Both the position numbers and the translations under genes were made by a program. Under the pieces are notes generated by a model. It saw only the letters and a program-made list of their open reading frames with translations, did no database searches and had not been told where the DNA came from. This document shows, in pieces, positions 8,806 through 18,272 of a stretch of DNA of 64,000 nt. Every line of letters starts with the position of its first letter. Position 1 is the stretch's first letter. Source of the DNA: Planococcus salinarum (GTDB taxonomy: Bacteria > Bacillota > Bacilli > Bacillales_A > Planococcaceae); contig NZ_VIFV01000001.1 of assembly GCF_007004625.1 (NCBI RefSeq), forward strand, positions 300,749 to 364,748, written 5' to 3'.

Positions 8806-9067
8806 TTACGCTTTAGACGGATACTTTCCGCGGGGAGCGGCCTAAGCCTCCTCGTCCGCTTCGAAAACCGATGCTCCTGCAGCGCTCTGCGCTTCGTCGC
8901 AAAGGTTCGACCGAATGGTGTTCGGTCAAACCTTCCCTGCGGAGTCTCAGGACTCGCTCTGGTTCCCGCAGGAAAGACATTGGCCGAAGCCAGCGAGGCC
9001 AAGTCTTTGCGACGAAGCAGCGCAGCGATGCAGGAGCACCTCTTTGCCCTTCACCGTCTGACGCTCC
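8806..9067. repeat. Long imperfect inverted-repeat element A
   Basis: About 260 bp that folds on itself. The outer arms ACGCTTTAGACGG (8808-8820) and CCGTCTGACGCT (9054-9065) are near complements. Middle arms 8870-8904 and 9003-9038 pair over about 34 nt, and contain on the + side TTTGCGACGAAGCAGCGCA and GCGATGCAGGAGCAC. An inner hairpin lies at 8902-8934 (AGGTT..ACCGAA / TTCGGT..AACCT). Also contains the CTTTCCGCGGG and GGTTCCCGCAGGAAAG segments resembling intergenic repeats common in Bacillaceae. No coding capacity is credible. Confidence 0.75.
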
Positions 9068-9146
9068 ATTCTAGTTATGTTTAGAATCGGATTGTCTCTT
9101 TCTTATATAAACTTATAAGGATAATCCTCATATAGAAGGCATTCTG

Positions 9147-9355
9147 AGATATGGAGCAAAACAGCGAAGACGCCCAGGGGAGCAGGCGGATGCCGACGAA
9201 GTGCTGAGATCCACTCGGACGAAGTGAAACGAGACCGAGTTAGCTCAGCGCGAGCCAAGAGTTGGCCGTAGCCTGCAAGGCCGGCTCTTTGCGACGAAGC
9301 TAGCGCAGCGATGCAGGAGCACGGGTTTTGGCAAGCGAAGCTGTTTTGCGGAATA
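9147..9355. repeat. Intergenic repeat element B with GAGCAAAACAGC ends
   Basis: Begins GATATGGAGCAAAACAGCGAAG and ends AAGCTGTTTTGCGGAATA, so the ends form an inverted repeat AAAACAGC/GCTGTTTT. The same two ends recur at 61538-61610 around a different, shorter interior. The interior here contains the GCGACGAAGCTAGCGCAGCG and ATGCAGGAGCACGG module that also occurs in element A and at 33.9 kb. Confidence 0.75.
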
Positions 9356-9386
9356 TCGATTTTAATGTTTCTTTCTCAACAAGCTG

Positions 9387-9417
9387 AAAAAACCGCCTCA
9401 TTTCAAGGCGGTTTTTT
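9387..9417 (-). terminator. Terminator of dbpA
   Basis: Stem CCGCC-TCATTTCAA-GGCGG flanked by A and T runs, 10 nt after the dbpA stop on the - strand. Confidence 0.85.
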
Positions 9418-9426
9418 ACGTATTCA

Positions 9427-10872
9427 CTATTTTTTCGCTTTGTGGACTTTCAGTATTTTGCCTTTGATGGTTTTGTCTTTCATCGCCTTCAACACCATCG
9501 GCCCTTTGCCGTTGAGGATATCGATGTAGGTAACGGTATCCTGAATTTTGATGATGCCGATGTCTTCAGCGGTGACACCCGGAATGCTTGTCAGTGTTCC
9601 GACAAAATCAAAGGCACGCAATTTCTTCTTTTTTCCGCCATTGAAATAGAGTTTCATAATATCCTTGTTCACTTGCTCATTCTTGTTGCGCTTGAGCTGC
9701 GGCCGGCTTTCGAGTTTTTCGGTGAAAGCCTCTTCCGCTGCAGCCACTTCTCCCGGAGAAGGCGCAGTCTTTTCCGGAATGGAGAAGCCGATATACTCCT
9801 CTATTTCCTGCAGGAATTTGCCTTCGTGCGGCGTCACAAAACTGATCGCTTTCCCGGTCTTTCCTGCACGTCCTGTCCGGCCTGCACGGTGGACATAGCT
9901 CTCCTTTTCATGCGGTATGTCGTAGTTGATGACATGGGTGATGCTGTCGATATCGATTCCGCGAGCGGCTACATCCGTTGCCACCAGGTAACGGAATTCT
10001 CCCCGTTTGAAATCATTCATAACAGTGAACCGGTCTTCCTGAACCATTCCCCCATGCAATTTATCACAGGTGTAATAATGCTTTTCAAGCTGCTCCAACA
10101 CGAAATCGACATTATCTTTTGTCCGGCAAAAGATGATGCAGCTGTCCGGATTTTCGACAATCGTAACATCGCGAAGCAATGAAAACTTCTGATTCTCCGT
10201 CACGCGGATCAGCTGATGTTCAATCTGATTTTTCAGCGTTTCAGTGGAAGCAATTTCTATGTGTTCGGGCTGGTTCATATATTTTTGCTGCAGTTTTTCC
10301 ACGTTTTCCGGCAAAGTGGCAGAAAATAGCATGGTCATCCGCTGTTTCGGCAATTTAGTGATGATGGCTTCCACTTGTTCTATAAAGCCCATATTGAGCA
10401 TTTCGTCCGCTTCATCCAATACCAGAAATTCAATGCGGTCGAGTTTCAGCGTGCCACGTTCGATATGATCGAGTACCCGGCCAGGCGTCCCTACAACAAC
10501 ATGGCATTTCTGTTTCAGTTCGGCCTGCTGATAGGCAAACGGCTGTTTGCCATAAACCGCAGCCGCTTTGATGCGCTTGAAACGGCCTACATTCGTAATG
10601 TCTTCTTTGACCTGATCGGCGAGTTCACGCGTTGGCGTCAGCACCAATGCCTGCGGTTTGTTTTCTTCCCATTCGACCATTTCACAGATCGGGATGCCGA
10701 AAGCTGCTGTCTTGCCGCTCCCTGTTTGTGATTTCACCGCTATATCGATCTTTTGCAAAGCCACAGGAATCACTTTTTCCTGAACTTCAGTCGGTTCTGT
10801 ATAACCCAAACCTTCAAGGGCCCGCAAAACGGGTTCACTGATTTTAAAATCTTTGAATTGCTTGCTGTTCAT
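9427..10872 (-). CDS. dbpA: DEAD-box ATP-dependent RNA helicase DbpA (YxiN type)
   Basis: 481 residues. Two RecA-like domains with Q-motif region, [10 protein letters not shown] (Walker A), PTRELA, GTPGR, DEAD ([10 protein letters not shown]), SAT, and the domain 2 motifs [10 protein letters not shown] and [10 protein letters not shown]. The last 75 residues form the DbpA RNA-binding domain ([31 protein letters not shown]), which in B. subtilis YxiN recognises hairpin 92 of 23S rRNA. This places it in large-subunit ribosome assembly in the cytoplasm. Start ATG 10872 is preceded by GAAGGAGA. Single-gene unit with its own terminator. Confidence 0.93.
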   Translation of the reverse strand: MNSKQFKDFKISEPVLRALEGLGYTEPTEVQEKVIPVALQKIDIAVKSQTGSGKTAAFGIPICEMVEWEENKPQALVLTPTRELADQVKEDITNVGRFKRIKAAAVYGKQPFAYQQAELKQKCHVVVGTPGRVLDHIERGTLKLDRIEFLVLDEADEMLNMGFIEQVEAIITKLPKQRMTMLFSATLPENVEKLQQKYMNQPEHIEIASTETLKNQIEHQLIRVTENQKFSLLRDVTIVENPDSCIIFCRTKDNVDFVLEQLEKHYYTCDKLHGGMVQEDRFTVMNDFKRGEFRYLVATDVAARGIDIDSITHVINYDIPHEKESYVHRAGRTGRAGKTGKAISFVTPHEGKFLQEIEEYIGFSIPEKTAPSPGEVAAAEEAFTEKLESRPQLKRNKNEQVNKDIMKLYFNGGKKKKLRAFDFVGTLTSIPGVTAEDIGIIKIQDTVTYIDILNGKGPMVLKAMKDKTIKGKILKVHKAKK

Positions 10873-10905
10873 ATATTAAATCTCCTTCTCGTCCAAACTT
10901 CCCTT

Positions 10906-10968
10906 AGTTCCATTATTGCATGGATTTTATGCAATCTCCATTAAAGGATTATTAAGTTTAATGGAACT
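10906..10968. promoter_or_regulatory. Interrupted palindrome between the alpha-E/transglutaminase gene and dbpA
   Basis: Nested inverted repeats AGTTCCATT (10906-10914)/AATGGAACT (10960-10968) and TTGCAT/ATGCAA inside. Lies upstream of dbpA and just after the end of the next gene; may be a weak terminator of that gene or an operator of dbpA. Confidence 0.35.
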
Positions 10969-10975
10969 GAAGGTT

Positions 10976-12847
10976 TCATTGATCCAGAAGGCTTACGGCG
11001 ACTTTAACATCCAGGGATTGGCTGCCGCCTCGGTAAATGCCCTGCACCGGGCTGACATCGTTGTAATCACGCCCCACCCCTACACGTATATGGTTTTCCA
11101 GCGCTTCGACATTATTGGTAGGGTCAAGCCCCACCCAGCCGACTCCCGGAATCATGACTTCTGCCCAAGCATGGCTGGCGGCGTCGCCGACCAGAGCAGA
11201 ATTTTCCCCGACATATAAATAGCCGCTGACATAACGGGCAGGAATATTCTTGCTGCGAAGGATTCCGAGCATCACATGCGTAATATCCTGGCAAACGCCT
11301 TTGCGCAGACCAAAGGATTCAGATCCTTTGGTGAAAACATCCGTTGATTCGCCGTCATACGTGAAATGGTCATGGATATAAACCATTACATCGATGGCAT
11401 ACTGAACCGGATTCTCAATTTGACCCAGTTCCCGATCCACTTGTGTAATTTGTTCCGGATTCAGATATGTGTAGGCGGTATTGCTCAAATAAGCCAAGTA
11501 ATGCTCTCCGAATAATTTCGAATGGAAAATGGTGCGCATTTCCGGGGAATAATCGATTTGGTGGATGAACGGGCTTTTTTGAATACTGACGATGGAAGTC
11601 GTTTTCACTTCCAGATGCTGATGGTGTTCTGCGATAAAGAATGTTTCCACATTATTGCCCCAAATATCAATGTGTTCTTTTGTTAATGAAGCAGGCGTGA
11701 TATCCGCCCGGTAAGACAATAGGCGCTGGACTTCATCAGTTCTTGGTTTCAAGCGAATGGAATTCATGCTTTGGTCGACGATCGTATCGTATTCGAAAAT
11801 ATTGGTATGCTCGATTTTATATTTCATGGATGTTATTCCTTTCGCACTCGCCGTCTGGTTTTGGGTGCTCGTGTAGTTTTCGGTTTCGTGATCATTAAGA
11901 TAATAGGTTTTTGAAAAGAGTTGGCCGATTTCATTGCAGCCATTCTGAAAATCGTTTAAAAAGTCCAACATATCTTCAGGTTCAAGCTCCTGAAAATTAA
12001 AATTGTCAAAATCAGCGGTCAGCTGATCGATTTTCGCAAACAACTCCCAGGAATAATGGGAGACTTTTCCGTCCTCCAATTTGACGATCGCTTCCCGCAT
12101 ATGATCCAGGCAATAGCGGATGGACCTCGGGAAAGTGGGATTCGAAACCAGGAATGTCAACACCAGGGATGGATCCATCTTCGGTGGGTTCGCTTTCAGG
12201 TAGGCATCATAGCCATTCGTCATCCGCAGGGCAGCCAGCCAGTAATAATAATCTTCTGATTGCTGTTCTTCCGCACGTGCGAGCGTACGCTCACAAACTA
12301 TATTCAGAATGCGTGCCGTCTTTTCAGCACGCTCCAGCCATTTTCCGATTTTGATCATCTGATATTCCACGCCGCGTGACATCGAGGATTCCACGATTCC
12401 CTGTGATGTTAGTGCCGTATTTTTGACTTTCTCCAAAAATCTCCGCATTTCATGGACCGACAGCGATTCAGTGTCCATATCCTGCAATGTCAGGTAACAT
12501 CTGTTCCAAACTTCCCAATAATCATCGGTGATATGGTCCCGGCTTACCCGTGCGTTCTCACGGATAAATCGCACACAGCTTGCCACGGAATTGAAATTTT
12601 CTTCTTCCATAGACAGATAGTAGACCAGCTGATCTTCATTATAGGCCGGCAGCGATTTGATGTATTCCATCATATCCGTTGAAGCACAAATTTCAAATAT
12701 GAGCTTCCAATCGTCTGCACGCACCAGCTCTTCGTCCGATGCTTCAATCATTTGAAGCAATTGTACATCCAGGATCCGTGCGTTGTTCTCTGCACGCTCC
12801 GCATTTCTCGACATCCAGTACAACGAATTTGCAACTCGACTCAACAT
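10976..12847 (-). CDS. Alpha-E domain / transglutaminase-like fusion protein
   Basis: 623 residues. Residues 1-310 are an alpha-E domain (DUF403; begins MLSRVANSLYWMSRNAERAENNARI). Residues about 341-623 are a bacterial transglutaminase-like cysteine peptidase: N-terminal beta domain (KYKIEHTNIFEYD), Cys in LRKGVCQDITHV, His in DAASHAWAEV, Asp in GLDPTNN. In other bacteria these are usually separate neighbouring genes. The linker holds MKYKIEH with a Shine-Dalgarno-like AAAGGAA 9 nt before that ATG (11827), a likely relic of the formerly separate gene and possibly still a second start. Starts directly after the ATP-grasp stop codon (TGAATG). The trio is predicted from comparative genomics to make or cleave a peptide-like product; substrate unknown. 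Confidence 0.85.
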   Translation of the reverse strand: MLSRVANSLYWMSRNAERAENNARILDVQLLQMIEASDEELVRADDWKLIFEICASTDMMEYIKSLPAYNEDQLVYYLSMEEENFNSVASCVRFIRENARVSRDHITDDYWEVWNRCYLTLQDMDTESLSVHEMRRFLEKVKNTALTSQGIVESSMSRGVEYQMIKIGKWLERAEKTARILNIVCERTLARAEEQQSEDYYYWLAALRMTNGYDAYLKANPPKMDPSLVLTFLVSNPTFPRSIRYCLDHMREAIVKLEDGKVSHYSWELFAKIDQLTADFDNFNFQELEPEDMLDFLNDFQNGCNEIGQLFSKTYYLNDHETENYTSTQNQTASAKGITSMKYKIEHTNIFEYDTIVDQSMNSIRLKPRTDEVQRLLSYRADITPASLTKEHIDIWGNNVETFFIAEHHQHLEVKTTSIVSIQKSPFIHQIDYSPEMRTIFHSKLFGEHYLAYLSNTAYTYLNPEQITQVDRELGQIENPVQYAIDVMVYIHDHFTYDGESTDVFTKGSESFGLRKGVCQDITHVMLGILRSKNIPARYVSGYLYVGENSALVGDAASHAWAEVMIPGVGWVGLDPTNNVEALENHIRVGVGRDYNDVSPVQGIYRGGSQSLDVKVAVSLLDQ

Positions 12848-14305
12848 TCAGGAATCCCCTCCTTCTTCTTTTTTCTTGAAGACCCATGTATCTTTTCCGC
12901 CGCCGCCCTGCGACGAATTGACAACCAGCGATCCTTCCTTAAGAGCAACTCTTGATAAGCCGCCGGGCAGAACATTGGTTTCTTTTCCACGCATAACGAA
13001 TACTCTCAAGTCCACATGACAGGGATAGAATTTATCGCCTTGATAGGCCGGGGCCCGTGATAATTTGATGGTAGGCTGTGCAATATACTGATGCGGTGAT
13101 TCAATGATTTTCTCCCGGAAAATCTCGATCATTTCTTTTGATGCATGCGGTCCGACCAGCATATCGTATCCGCCGGAAGCTCCTACATTTTTCACGACCA
13201 GCTCTTCGAGGTGATCCAGCACCCACTCGCGTTCTTCTTTGTTCTCAAGCAGATAGGTTTTCACGTTATCAATCAAAGGTTCTTCTTTCAGGTAATAGCG
13301 GATCATTTCAGGAACATAGGCATAAATCGCCTTGTCATCAGCCACACCATTGCCGATGCCATTGAGTATAGCGACGTTGCCGTATTTGTAAGCCTGCAAC
13401 AGGCCAGCCACTCCCAATGCGGAATCTTCATTGAAGGCTTCCGGATCCAAAAAATCATCGTCAATCCGGCGGTAAATGATATCCACCCTTTTTAAGCCGC
13501 GAATCGATTTCATGTATACGATATTTTTTTTCACGATCAGATCCCGTCCCTCCACAAGATCGATCCCCATCTGCTGGGCAAGGAAAAGGTGGTCGTAATA
13601 TGCTGAATTGTACATGCCGGGCGTCAGCAGGACGGCGAAAGGCTTGCCTTTTTGGGTAGCCGGGGCATGATCCAGTATCGCCTGGTGCATATGGCTCATC
13701 TGATGCTCAAGCGTTTGAATGGAATGCTTGGCGAAAAATTCTGGATAAACCTGCCTCATCACATAACGGTTCTGATAGACATATGACATTCCCGAAGGAT
13801 TGCGCAGATTGTCTTCAAGCACATGATATTTCCCGTTCTCATCCCGTATAAGATCGATGCCGGCCAGAAAAATATGATTGTTCAAAGGGATTTCGATCCC
13901 TTTGACTTGCTTATCATAGTAATACGGATTTTCCTCCACGAGATTTCTCGGTACAATCCCGTCATCCAGAATCCGCTGCTCTCCGTAGACATCTTCAAGG
14001 AATCGATTCAGCGCTTCTGCACGTTGAACCATTCCTTTCTCTACGACTTCCCATTCTTCAGGGGGTATGATGATCGGTATAAAATCGAAGGGCATCGTCC
14101 GTTCAGTACCCACATTATTATCGTAAACCGTAAATGTGATGCCTTGTCTGAGGAAAGATAATTGGGCTGTCTCGTGTTTTTCGCGCAATTCCTCCTCACT
14201 GAAATGCTGGAGCAATTGAAAGAAGTTTTGGTAATGGGGTTTTGGCTGTTTGTTCTCTTCGAACATTTCATCAAAAAACGGCTTTACGAGATATGATTGA
14301 AACAT
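12848..14305 (-). CDS. Circularly permuted ATP-grasp protein (DUF404/DUF407)
   Basis: 485 residues, begins MFQSYLVKPFFDEMFEE, with the family blocks YVLEDNLRNPSGMSYVYQNR-like (HVLEDNLRNPSGMSYV), IYRRIDDDFLDPEAF, NGIGNGVADDKAIYAYVP and the C-terminal DLRVFVMRG and GGLSRVA. Such proteins are ATP-dependent carboxylate-amine ligases with a rearranged ATP-grasp fold. ATG 14305 was preferred to upstream in-frame codons because AAAGGAGGGG precedes it. Operon partner of the alpha-E/transglutaminase gene with no gap between them, so this is a two-gene version of the ATP-grasp, alpha-E, transglutaminase system. The product is not known. Confidence 0.88.
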   Translation of the reverse strand: MFQSYLVKPFFDEMFEENKQPKPHYQNFFQLLQHFSEEELREKHETAQLSFLRQGITFTVYDNNVGTERTMPFDFIPIIIPPEEWEVVEKGMVQRAEALNRFLEDVYGEQRILDDGIVPRNLVEENPYYYDKQVKGIEIPLNNHIFLAGIDLIRDENGKYHVLEDNLRNPSGMSYVYQNRYVMRQVYPEFFAKHSIQTLEHQMSHMHQAILDHAPATQKGKPFAVLLTPGMYNSAYYDHLFLAQQMGIDLVEGRDLIVKKNIVYMKSIRGLKRVDIIYRRIDDDFLDPEAFNEDSALGVAGLLQAYKYGNVAILNGIGNGVADDKAIYAYVPEMIRYYLKEEPLIDNVKTYLLENKEEREWVLDHLEELVVKNVGASGGYDMLVGPHASKEMIEIFREKIIESPHQYIAQPTIKLSRAPAYQGDKFYPCHVDLRVFVMRGKETNVLPGGLSRVALKEGSLVVNSSQGGGGKDTWVFKKKEEGGDS

Positions 14306-14349
14306 AATTCCCCTCCTTTTTTGTTCTAAATATTCGGTTAATTTTGTGT

Positions 14350-14383
14350 AAAAAAACTGCCACTCACTATCTGCGAGTGGCAG
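14350..14383 (-). terminator. Terminator of the 174-residue protein gene
   Basis: CTGCCACTC (14357-14365) pairs with GAGTGGCAG (14375-14383), with a T run on the - strand after it. Confidence 0.85.
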
Positions 14384-14428
14384 CTTCATGTTGTTCCATT
14401 CTTACCTTGCAGCAGGTTTTAATAGCTC

Positions 14429-14953
14429 TTAATCCTTTTTCGACGTTTCTTCGTCAATTCCTTTTTTCAGGGAATCGCTATACTCTGTGCTGCCTCCGAA
14501 AGCGCCGGCGCTCGGTTTCGATTCATCGGACGGACTGCCCGTTTTGTCGGTACCGCTTTCCTTCGAGGCATTTGAGCCGGTTGAGCCAGTTGAAGTTCCA
14601 GAGCTGCTCTCCGATTTTCCACCGACTTCATCCTGAACCGTTTTATCCGCTTTATCCAGCATGTCTTTCTCCTGGTCCATCATCTTCTGCTGCTTATCGA
14701 TTGCAGTCTTGACTTGTTCTACCGCTTTAGAGACATAAGGCTTCGCTTTATCTACCATGCCGCCCGACTGTTCATTAAAGCGGTCGAGGCCCTTTTTGAC
14801 GTTCTCTTTCATATTCCCCGACTGTGAATCGCCGGTCGCGCCTGCAGAAGTGCCGTTAGAATCCACTTTTTTCTGTGCCATGGCGGACCCTATTGCCGCA
14901 CCTATACCTAATAATACTAATTTGCCAAATAACCCGCCTGAACGTTTTGCCAT
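14429..14953 (-). CDS. Low-complexity YtxH-like small protein
   Basis: 174 residues. An N-terminal glycine-rich hydrophobic stretch (GGLFGKLVLLGIGAAIGSAMA) resembles the start of YtxH-type general stress proteins. It is followed by a charged helical part (GLDRFNEQSGGMVDKAKPYVSKAVEQVK) and a Ser/Gly/Thr/Asp-rich disordered tail (SSSGTSTGSTGSNASKE). ATG 14953 follows AAGGGGAG. I do not recognise a defined function; possibly a membrane-associated stress protein. No SigB promoter was evident upstream. Confidence 0.6.
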   Translation of the reverse strand: MAKRSGGLFGKLVLLGIGAAIGSAMAQKKVDSNGTSAGATGDSQSGNMKENVKKGLDRFNEQSGGMVDKAKPYVSKAVEQVKTAIDKQQKMMDQEKDMLDKADKTVQDEVGGKSESSSGTSTGSTGSNASKESGTDKTGSPSDESKPSAGAFGGSTEYSDSLKKGIDEETSKKD

Positions 14954-15035
14954 TGGAATCTCCCCTTTTCAGTAATGGAATACACTTTATCCTTATTATT
15001 TACTATTTCCGGACATCCTAAACATTTTACCCGGT

Positions 15036-15070
15036 AAAAAAGACACCTTTCTCGTTTGTCAGGTGTCTTT
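15036..15070 (-). terminator. Terminator of HD-GYP gene
   Basis: AAAGACACCT (15039-15048) pairs with AGGTGTCTTT (15061-15070), followed on the - strand by a T run. Confidence 0.85.
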
Positions 15071-15090
15071 GGGCGGTGAGATTCATCCTA

Positions 15091-15993
15091 TTAAATTTTG
15101 CCTTCCTGCTGCAGTACTTTTTCAAAAGCATCTACGACTTCAGGATCATATTGGTCTCCTGACAGGCGCCGGATTTCCCTCATGGCATATTCCGCCGTAA
15201 AGGCTTTGCGGTAGGATCTGTCTTCAGTCATTGCATCGAAGCTGTCGCACACGCCGATGATTTTGGCTTCCAGCAGAATTTCTTCCGCTTTCAGGCCGAA
15301 AGGGTAACCTTTTCCATTGATTCGTTCGTGGTGTTGCTCTACGATATCTGCAAGTTTCTTATAGGCTGTTTTGCGGAGCATTTCGGCTCCGTCCCCCGGA
15401 TGCTTTTTAATCAGGTCAAATTCTATGTCCGTCAATTTCCCCGGTTTATTGAGCACTTCTTCAGGAATATTAATTTTTCCGATATCGTGAAGGATGGAAG
15501 CTATGAACAGATCATCAATCCTTTGACGATCCAATTTCATTTTGGAAGCGGTTTTAACTGCATATTTCGAAACTCGGGTGCTGTGCCGATAAGTGTATCT
15601 ATCTTTTTTCTCCACAATTTCACCAATGCTGCGCAATTCTTTAATACCCTCACTGAGAGAATGAAATACCATCGCATTAGAAACCGAAAGAAAAGTTACA
15701 TCCGTTATAGCCGTTATTTGTATGACTTCTTCCAAGTCTTTGACTGAAATTACGTCGTCTGCAATAAGTCGGGAAATTTCACCGTTTATTTTAAGCTCCA
15801 TTTCACCATTCAATATATAGAAGAACTCCTGGACATCCGCATTTTCACCCGGAAAAAGGATCATCAGCTTGTCTTTTTGAACAGTCTGCTTCATAAATTC
15901 AATTCCGCCACCGCGCCCGAGCAAACTCAGGGTATTGGAATTATTGGTGACTGTTTCAAGATATTCATTTCTAAAAATGTCCAAGCCTTTCAC
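15091..15993 (-). CDS. HD-GYP domain phosphohydrolase
   Basis: 300 residues. The first 110 form a beta-rich, cyclic-nucleotide-binding/cupin-like sensor region (LMILFPGENADVQEFFYILNGEMELKINGE). Residues about 125-300 are an HD-GYP domain: HSTRVSKYA, HDIGKINIPEEVLNKPGKL, HPGDGAEML, HHERINGKGYPFG, CDSFDAMTEDRSYRKA. These residues bind metals and cleave cyclic di-GMP in characterised relatives. The start is probably the GTG at 15991-15993, with GAAGGGATG upstream. Single-gene unit. What the sensor domain binds is unknown. Confidence 0.85.
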   Translation of the reverse strand: MKGLDIFRNEYLETVTNNSNTLSLLGRGGGIEFMKQTVQKDKLMILFPGENADVQEFFYILNGEMELKINGEISRLIADDVISVKDLEEVIQITAITDVTFLSVSNAMVFHSLSEGIKELRSIGEIVEKKDRYTYRHSTRVSKYAVKTASKMKLDRQRIDDLFIASILHDIGKINIPEEVLNKPGKLTDIEFDLIKKHPGDGAEMLRKTAYKKLADIVEQHHERINGKGYPFGLKAEEILLEAKIIGVCDSFDAMTEDRSYRKAFTAEYAMREIRRLSGDQYDPEVVDAFEKVLQQEGKI

Positions 15994-16010
15994 TAATACA
16001 CATCCCTTCT

Positions 16011-16055
16011 AAAAAAGCACTATGAATGTATGCACGTGCCATACATTCATAGTAC
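16011..16055 (-). terminator. Strong stem-loop terminator
   Basis: Arms CTATGAATGTATG (16019-16031) and CATACATTCATAG (16040-16052) are perfectly complementary, with a T run on the - strand at 16011-16016. Ends the secreted-protein gene at 16085. Confidence 0.85.
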
Positions 16056-16084
16056 TCTAAAGGATGCTTTTATGACAATAGGTG

Positions 16085-16525
16085 TTACCAGTCGATCACT
16101 TTAATAGGATCGATATCTGCTTCACGATCCGCAAATCGGACAGTAACCCATTCCATTTCCACAGTAAGGCCCGCTTCTTCAGCTTTCTCCATGCCTTTTA
16201 AAGTCATCGCTTCTGTTTTCAACTTCAAATCAGCAATCATCGAATCAACTTTCAGATCATATTTCTCCCAGGCTTCAGCCTGTTTTGAGGCATCTTCTGT
16301 TTTTGCAACTTCCGCTAAATAATCCGCATACATCTTTTCAGCCTTCACTTGCACTTTAGCGATTTCTTTGTAGATTTCTGCATTGACTTCATACACATCT
16401 GCCAAAGCCTCCGCTGTTTCCGGGCTCATAGGCTGTTCTGCCGTTTCAGCAAATCCTCCGCCCGTAAATGCAGTAAAGATTAAGAGCAATGAAAAAAGTA
16501 CAGTAATCGAATATTTCTTAAACAT
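16085..16525 (-). CDS. Secreted helical protein of unknown function
   Basis: 146 residues. A Sec signal peptide (KKYSITVLFSLLLIFTAFT, probable cleavage after GGGFA) is followed by an alpha-helical, Ala/Glu/Lys-rich mature part of about 120 residues (EIAKVQVKAEKMYADYLAEVAK). No catalytic motif and no cysteine for lipid attachment were seen. GGGGAGGAAACAG precedes the ATG. Single-gene unit between gltD and the HD-GYP gene. Function not recognised. Confidence 0.7.
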   Translation of the reverse strand: MFKKYSITVLFSLLLIFTAFTGGGFAETAEQPMSPETAEALADVYEVNAEIYKEIAKVQVKAEKMYADYLAEVAKTEDASKQAEAWEKYDLKVDSMIADLKLKTEAMTLKGMEKAEEAGLTVEMEWVTVRFADREADIDPIKVIDW

Positions 16526-16690
16526 TCTGTTTCCTCCCCTTTTTCTCTGATAATGTTTTGTAAATCAAATATGATAGTTCCTAACAAAAGCCAGCACATT
16601 CTGCTGCAACCGCTTCATCAACAAGTATAAATGAAGTAGGCACAAAGAACAACATCGATTTACAACAAGGTGTGTCTTTTGGCCGGCATT

Positions 16691-16731
16691 AAAGAGGCAC
16701 AGGAACCGTGCAGATATTCCTGTGCCTGCTT
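16691..16731 (-). terminator. Terminator of gltBD operon
   Basis: AGGCACAGGAA (16695-16705) pairs with TTCCTGTGCCT (16717-16727), 14 nt after the gltD stop; T-rich on the - strand. Confidence 0.8.
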
Positions 16732-16744
16732 TCGATTATTCGTT

Positions 16745-18232
16745 TTAAGGCAGCACAGTAGCTCCCATCAAATAGCGGTCACATTCGCGTGCCGCTTCGC
16801 GCCCCTCGTTAATAGCCCAGACAATCAGGCTTTGGCCCCGGCGTACATCGCCTGCCGCAAAGACCCCAACCAAACTGGTGGCATACTTCCCGTAATCGGC
16901 TTTCACACAAGAGTTGGGCTCAGTCGCCACTTCCATCTGCTGGATCAGCCCCTGTTCCGGTCCGCTGAATCCGATGGCAATCAGCACAAGGTCTGCTTTC
17001 CATACTTTTTCCGTGCCCGGTATTTCTTCACGGATGCGATTGCCTGCTTCATCAATTTTTAATTTCACGTTTACCGTATGGACTTCCTTGATTTCGCCCT
17101 TTTCGTTCCCGACGAACTTTTTCGTCATGACAGCATAGGCTCTTGGGTCTTCGCCGAAAGTGGCGGCTGCTTCTTTGTGGCCGTATTCAACGCGGTGCAC
17201 TTTCGGATATTGCGGCCAGGGGTTGCCCTGCTCGTCGCGTATCGCCCCTTTTTTATCATAGACATCGAATTGGACAAGGCTTCTGCAATCATGCCGGACA
17301 GCTGTTGCCAGGCAATCTGTTCCGGTGTCTCCGCCCCCGATGACAATTACATTTTTGCCTTTGGCCGAAATATAATTGCCGTCTTCGAAATCTGAATCCA
17401 GCAGACTCTTTGTGCTGGCATGCAGAAAATCCATCGCATAATGGATGCCGGCGAGCTCGCGCCCTTCCACCTGAAGGTTGCGGTGCACCGTGGAACCGGT
17501 GCACATGATGACCGAATCAAAATCCTCTTTCAGTTTTTCAGCGGCATAATTTCTGCCGATTTCAGTATTTGTTTGGAAAGTGATGCCTTCCTGTTTCAGA
17601 ATGTCCACACGGCGGAGGACCATGTCATAAGGCAGTTTCATCTCCGGTATGCCGTACGTCAGCAATCCGCCCACCCGGTCGTTCCGTTCAAAAACAGTGA
17701 CCCAATGTCCCGCTTTGTTTAATTGCGCTGCAGCGGCAAGGCCGGCGGGGCCGGAGCCGATTACCGCCACGTGCTTGCCGGTGCGTGTTTTCGGCGGCTC
17801 GGGTACAACCCACCCTTCCTCAAAACCCCGTTCAATAATGGAGCGCTCCACCGTCCGGATTGCGACAGGCGGTTCGTTGATGCCCAAAACACAGGAACCT
17901 TCACAAGGCGCCGGACAGGCCGTTCCTGTAAATTCCGGGAAATTGTTCTTCAAATGTTCCCGGCGCAGCGCTTCTTTCCATTGTCCTCTGTAAACAAGAT
18001 CATTCCATTCAGGAATCAGGTGGTTAACCGGGCAGCCAGTTGTCACCCCTTCCAATTCCATTCCCGTGTGGCACGTCGGCACACCGCAGTCCATACAGCG
18101 GGCGCCTTGCTTTTCCACTTCCTCATTGGATAATGGAATCGTGTAGTCGTTCCAATCGTGCGTCCGTTCTGCCGGGTCGCGTTCGTTCATCGTCTGCCTT
18201 CCATAATCCATAAAACCTGTACTCTTTCCCAT
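16745..18232 (-). CDS. gltD: Glutamate synthase (NADPH) small subunit
   Basis: 495 residues. N-terminal cysteine-rich Fe-S region ([49 protein letters not shown]), then the FAD motif [15 protein letters not shown] and the NADPH-binding [11 protein letters not shown]. It passes electrons from NADPH to GltB for converting glutamine plus 2-oxoglutarate to two glutamates. Length is as expected. ATG 18232 follows AAGGAGGGG. 40 bp downstream of gltB in the same operon. Confidence 0.95.
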   Translation of the reverse strand: MGKSTGFMDYGRQTMNERDPAERTHDWNDYTIPLSNEEVEKQGARCMDCGVPTCHTGMELEGVTTGCPVNHLIPEWNDLVYRGQWKEALRREHLKNNFPEFTGTACPAPCEGSCVLGINEPPVAIRTVERSIIERGFEEGWVVPEPPKTRTGKHVAVIGSGPAGLAAAAQLNKAGHWVTVFERNDRVGGLLTYGIPEMKLPYDMVLRRVDILKQEGITFQTNTEIGRNYAAEKLKEDFDSVIMCTGSTVHRNLQVEGRELAGIHYAMDFLHASTKSLLDSDFEDGNYISAKGKNVIVIGGGDTGTDCLATAVRHDCRSLVQFDVYDKKGAIRDEQGNPWPQYPKVHRVEYGHKEAAATFGEDPRAYAVMTKKFVGNEKGEIKEVHTVNVKLKIDEAGNRIREEIPGTEKVWKADLVLIAIGFSGPEQGLIQQMEVATEPNSCVKADYGKYATSLVGVFAAGDVRRGQSLIVWAINEGREAARECDRYLMGATVLP

Positions 18233-18272
18233 CAGACCCCTCCTTGATCGATTCTGCCAAAAGGCTGATTCT

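Noticed and set aside
9442..10182. 246-codon frame antisense to dbpA
   Set aside because: Shadow of the helicase gene; no family resemblance.
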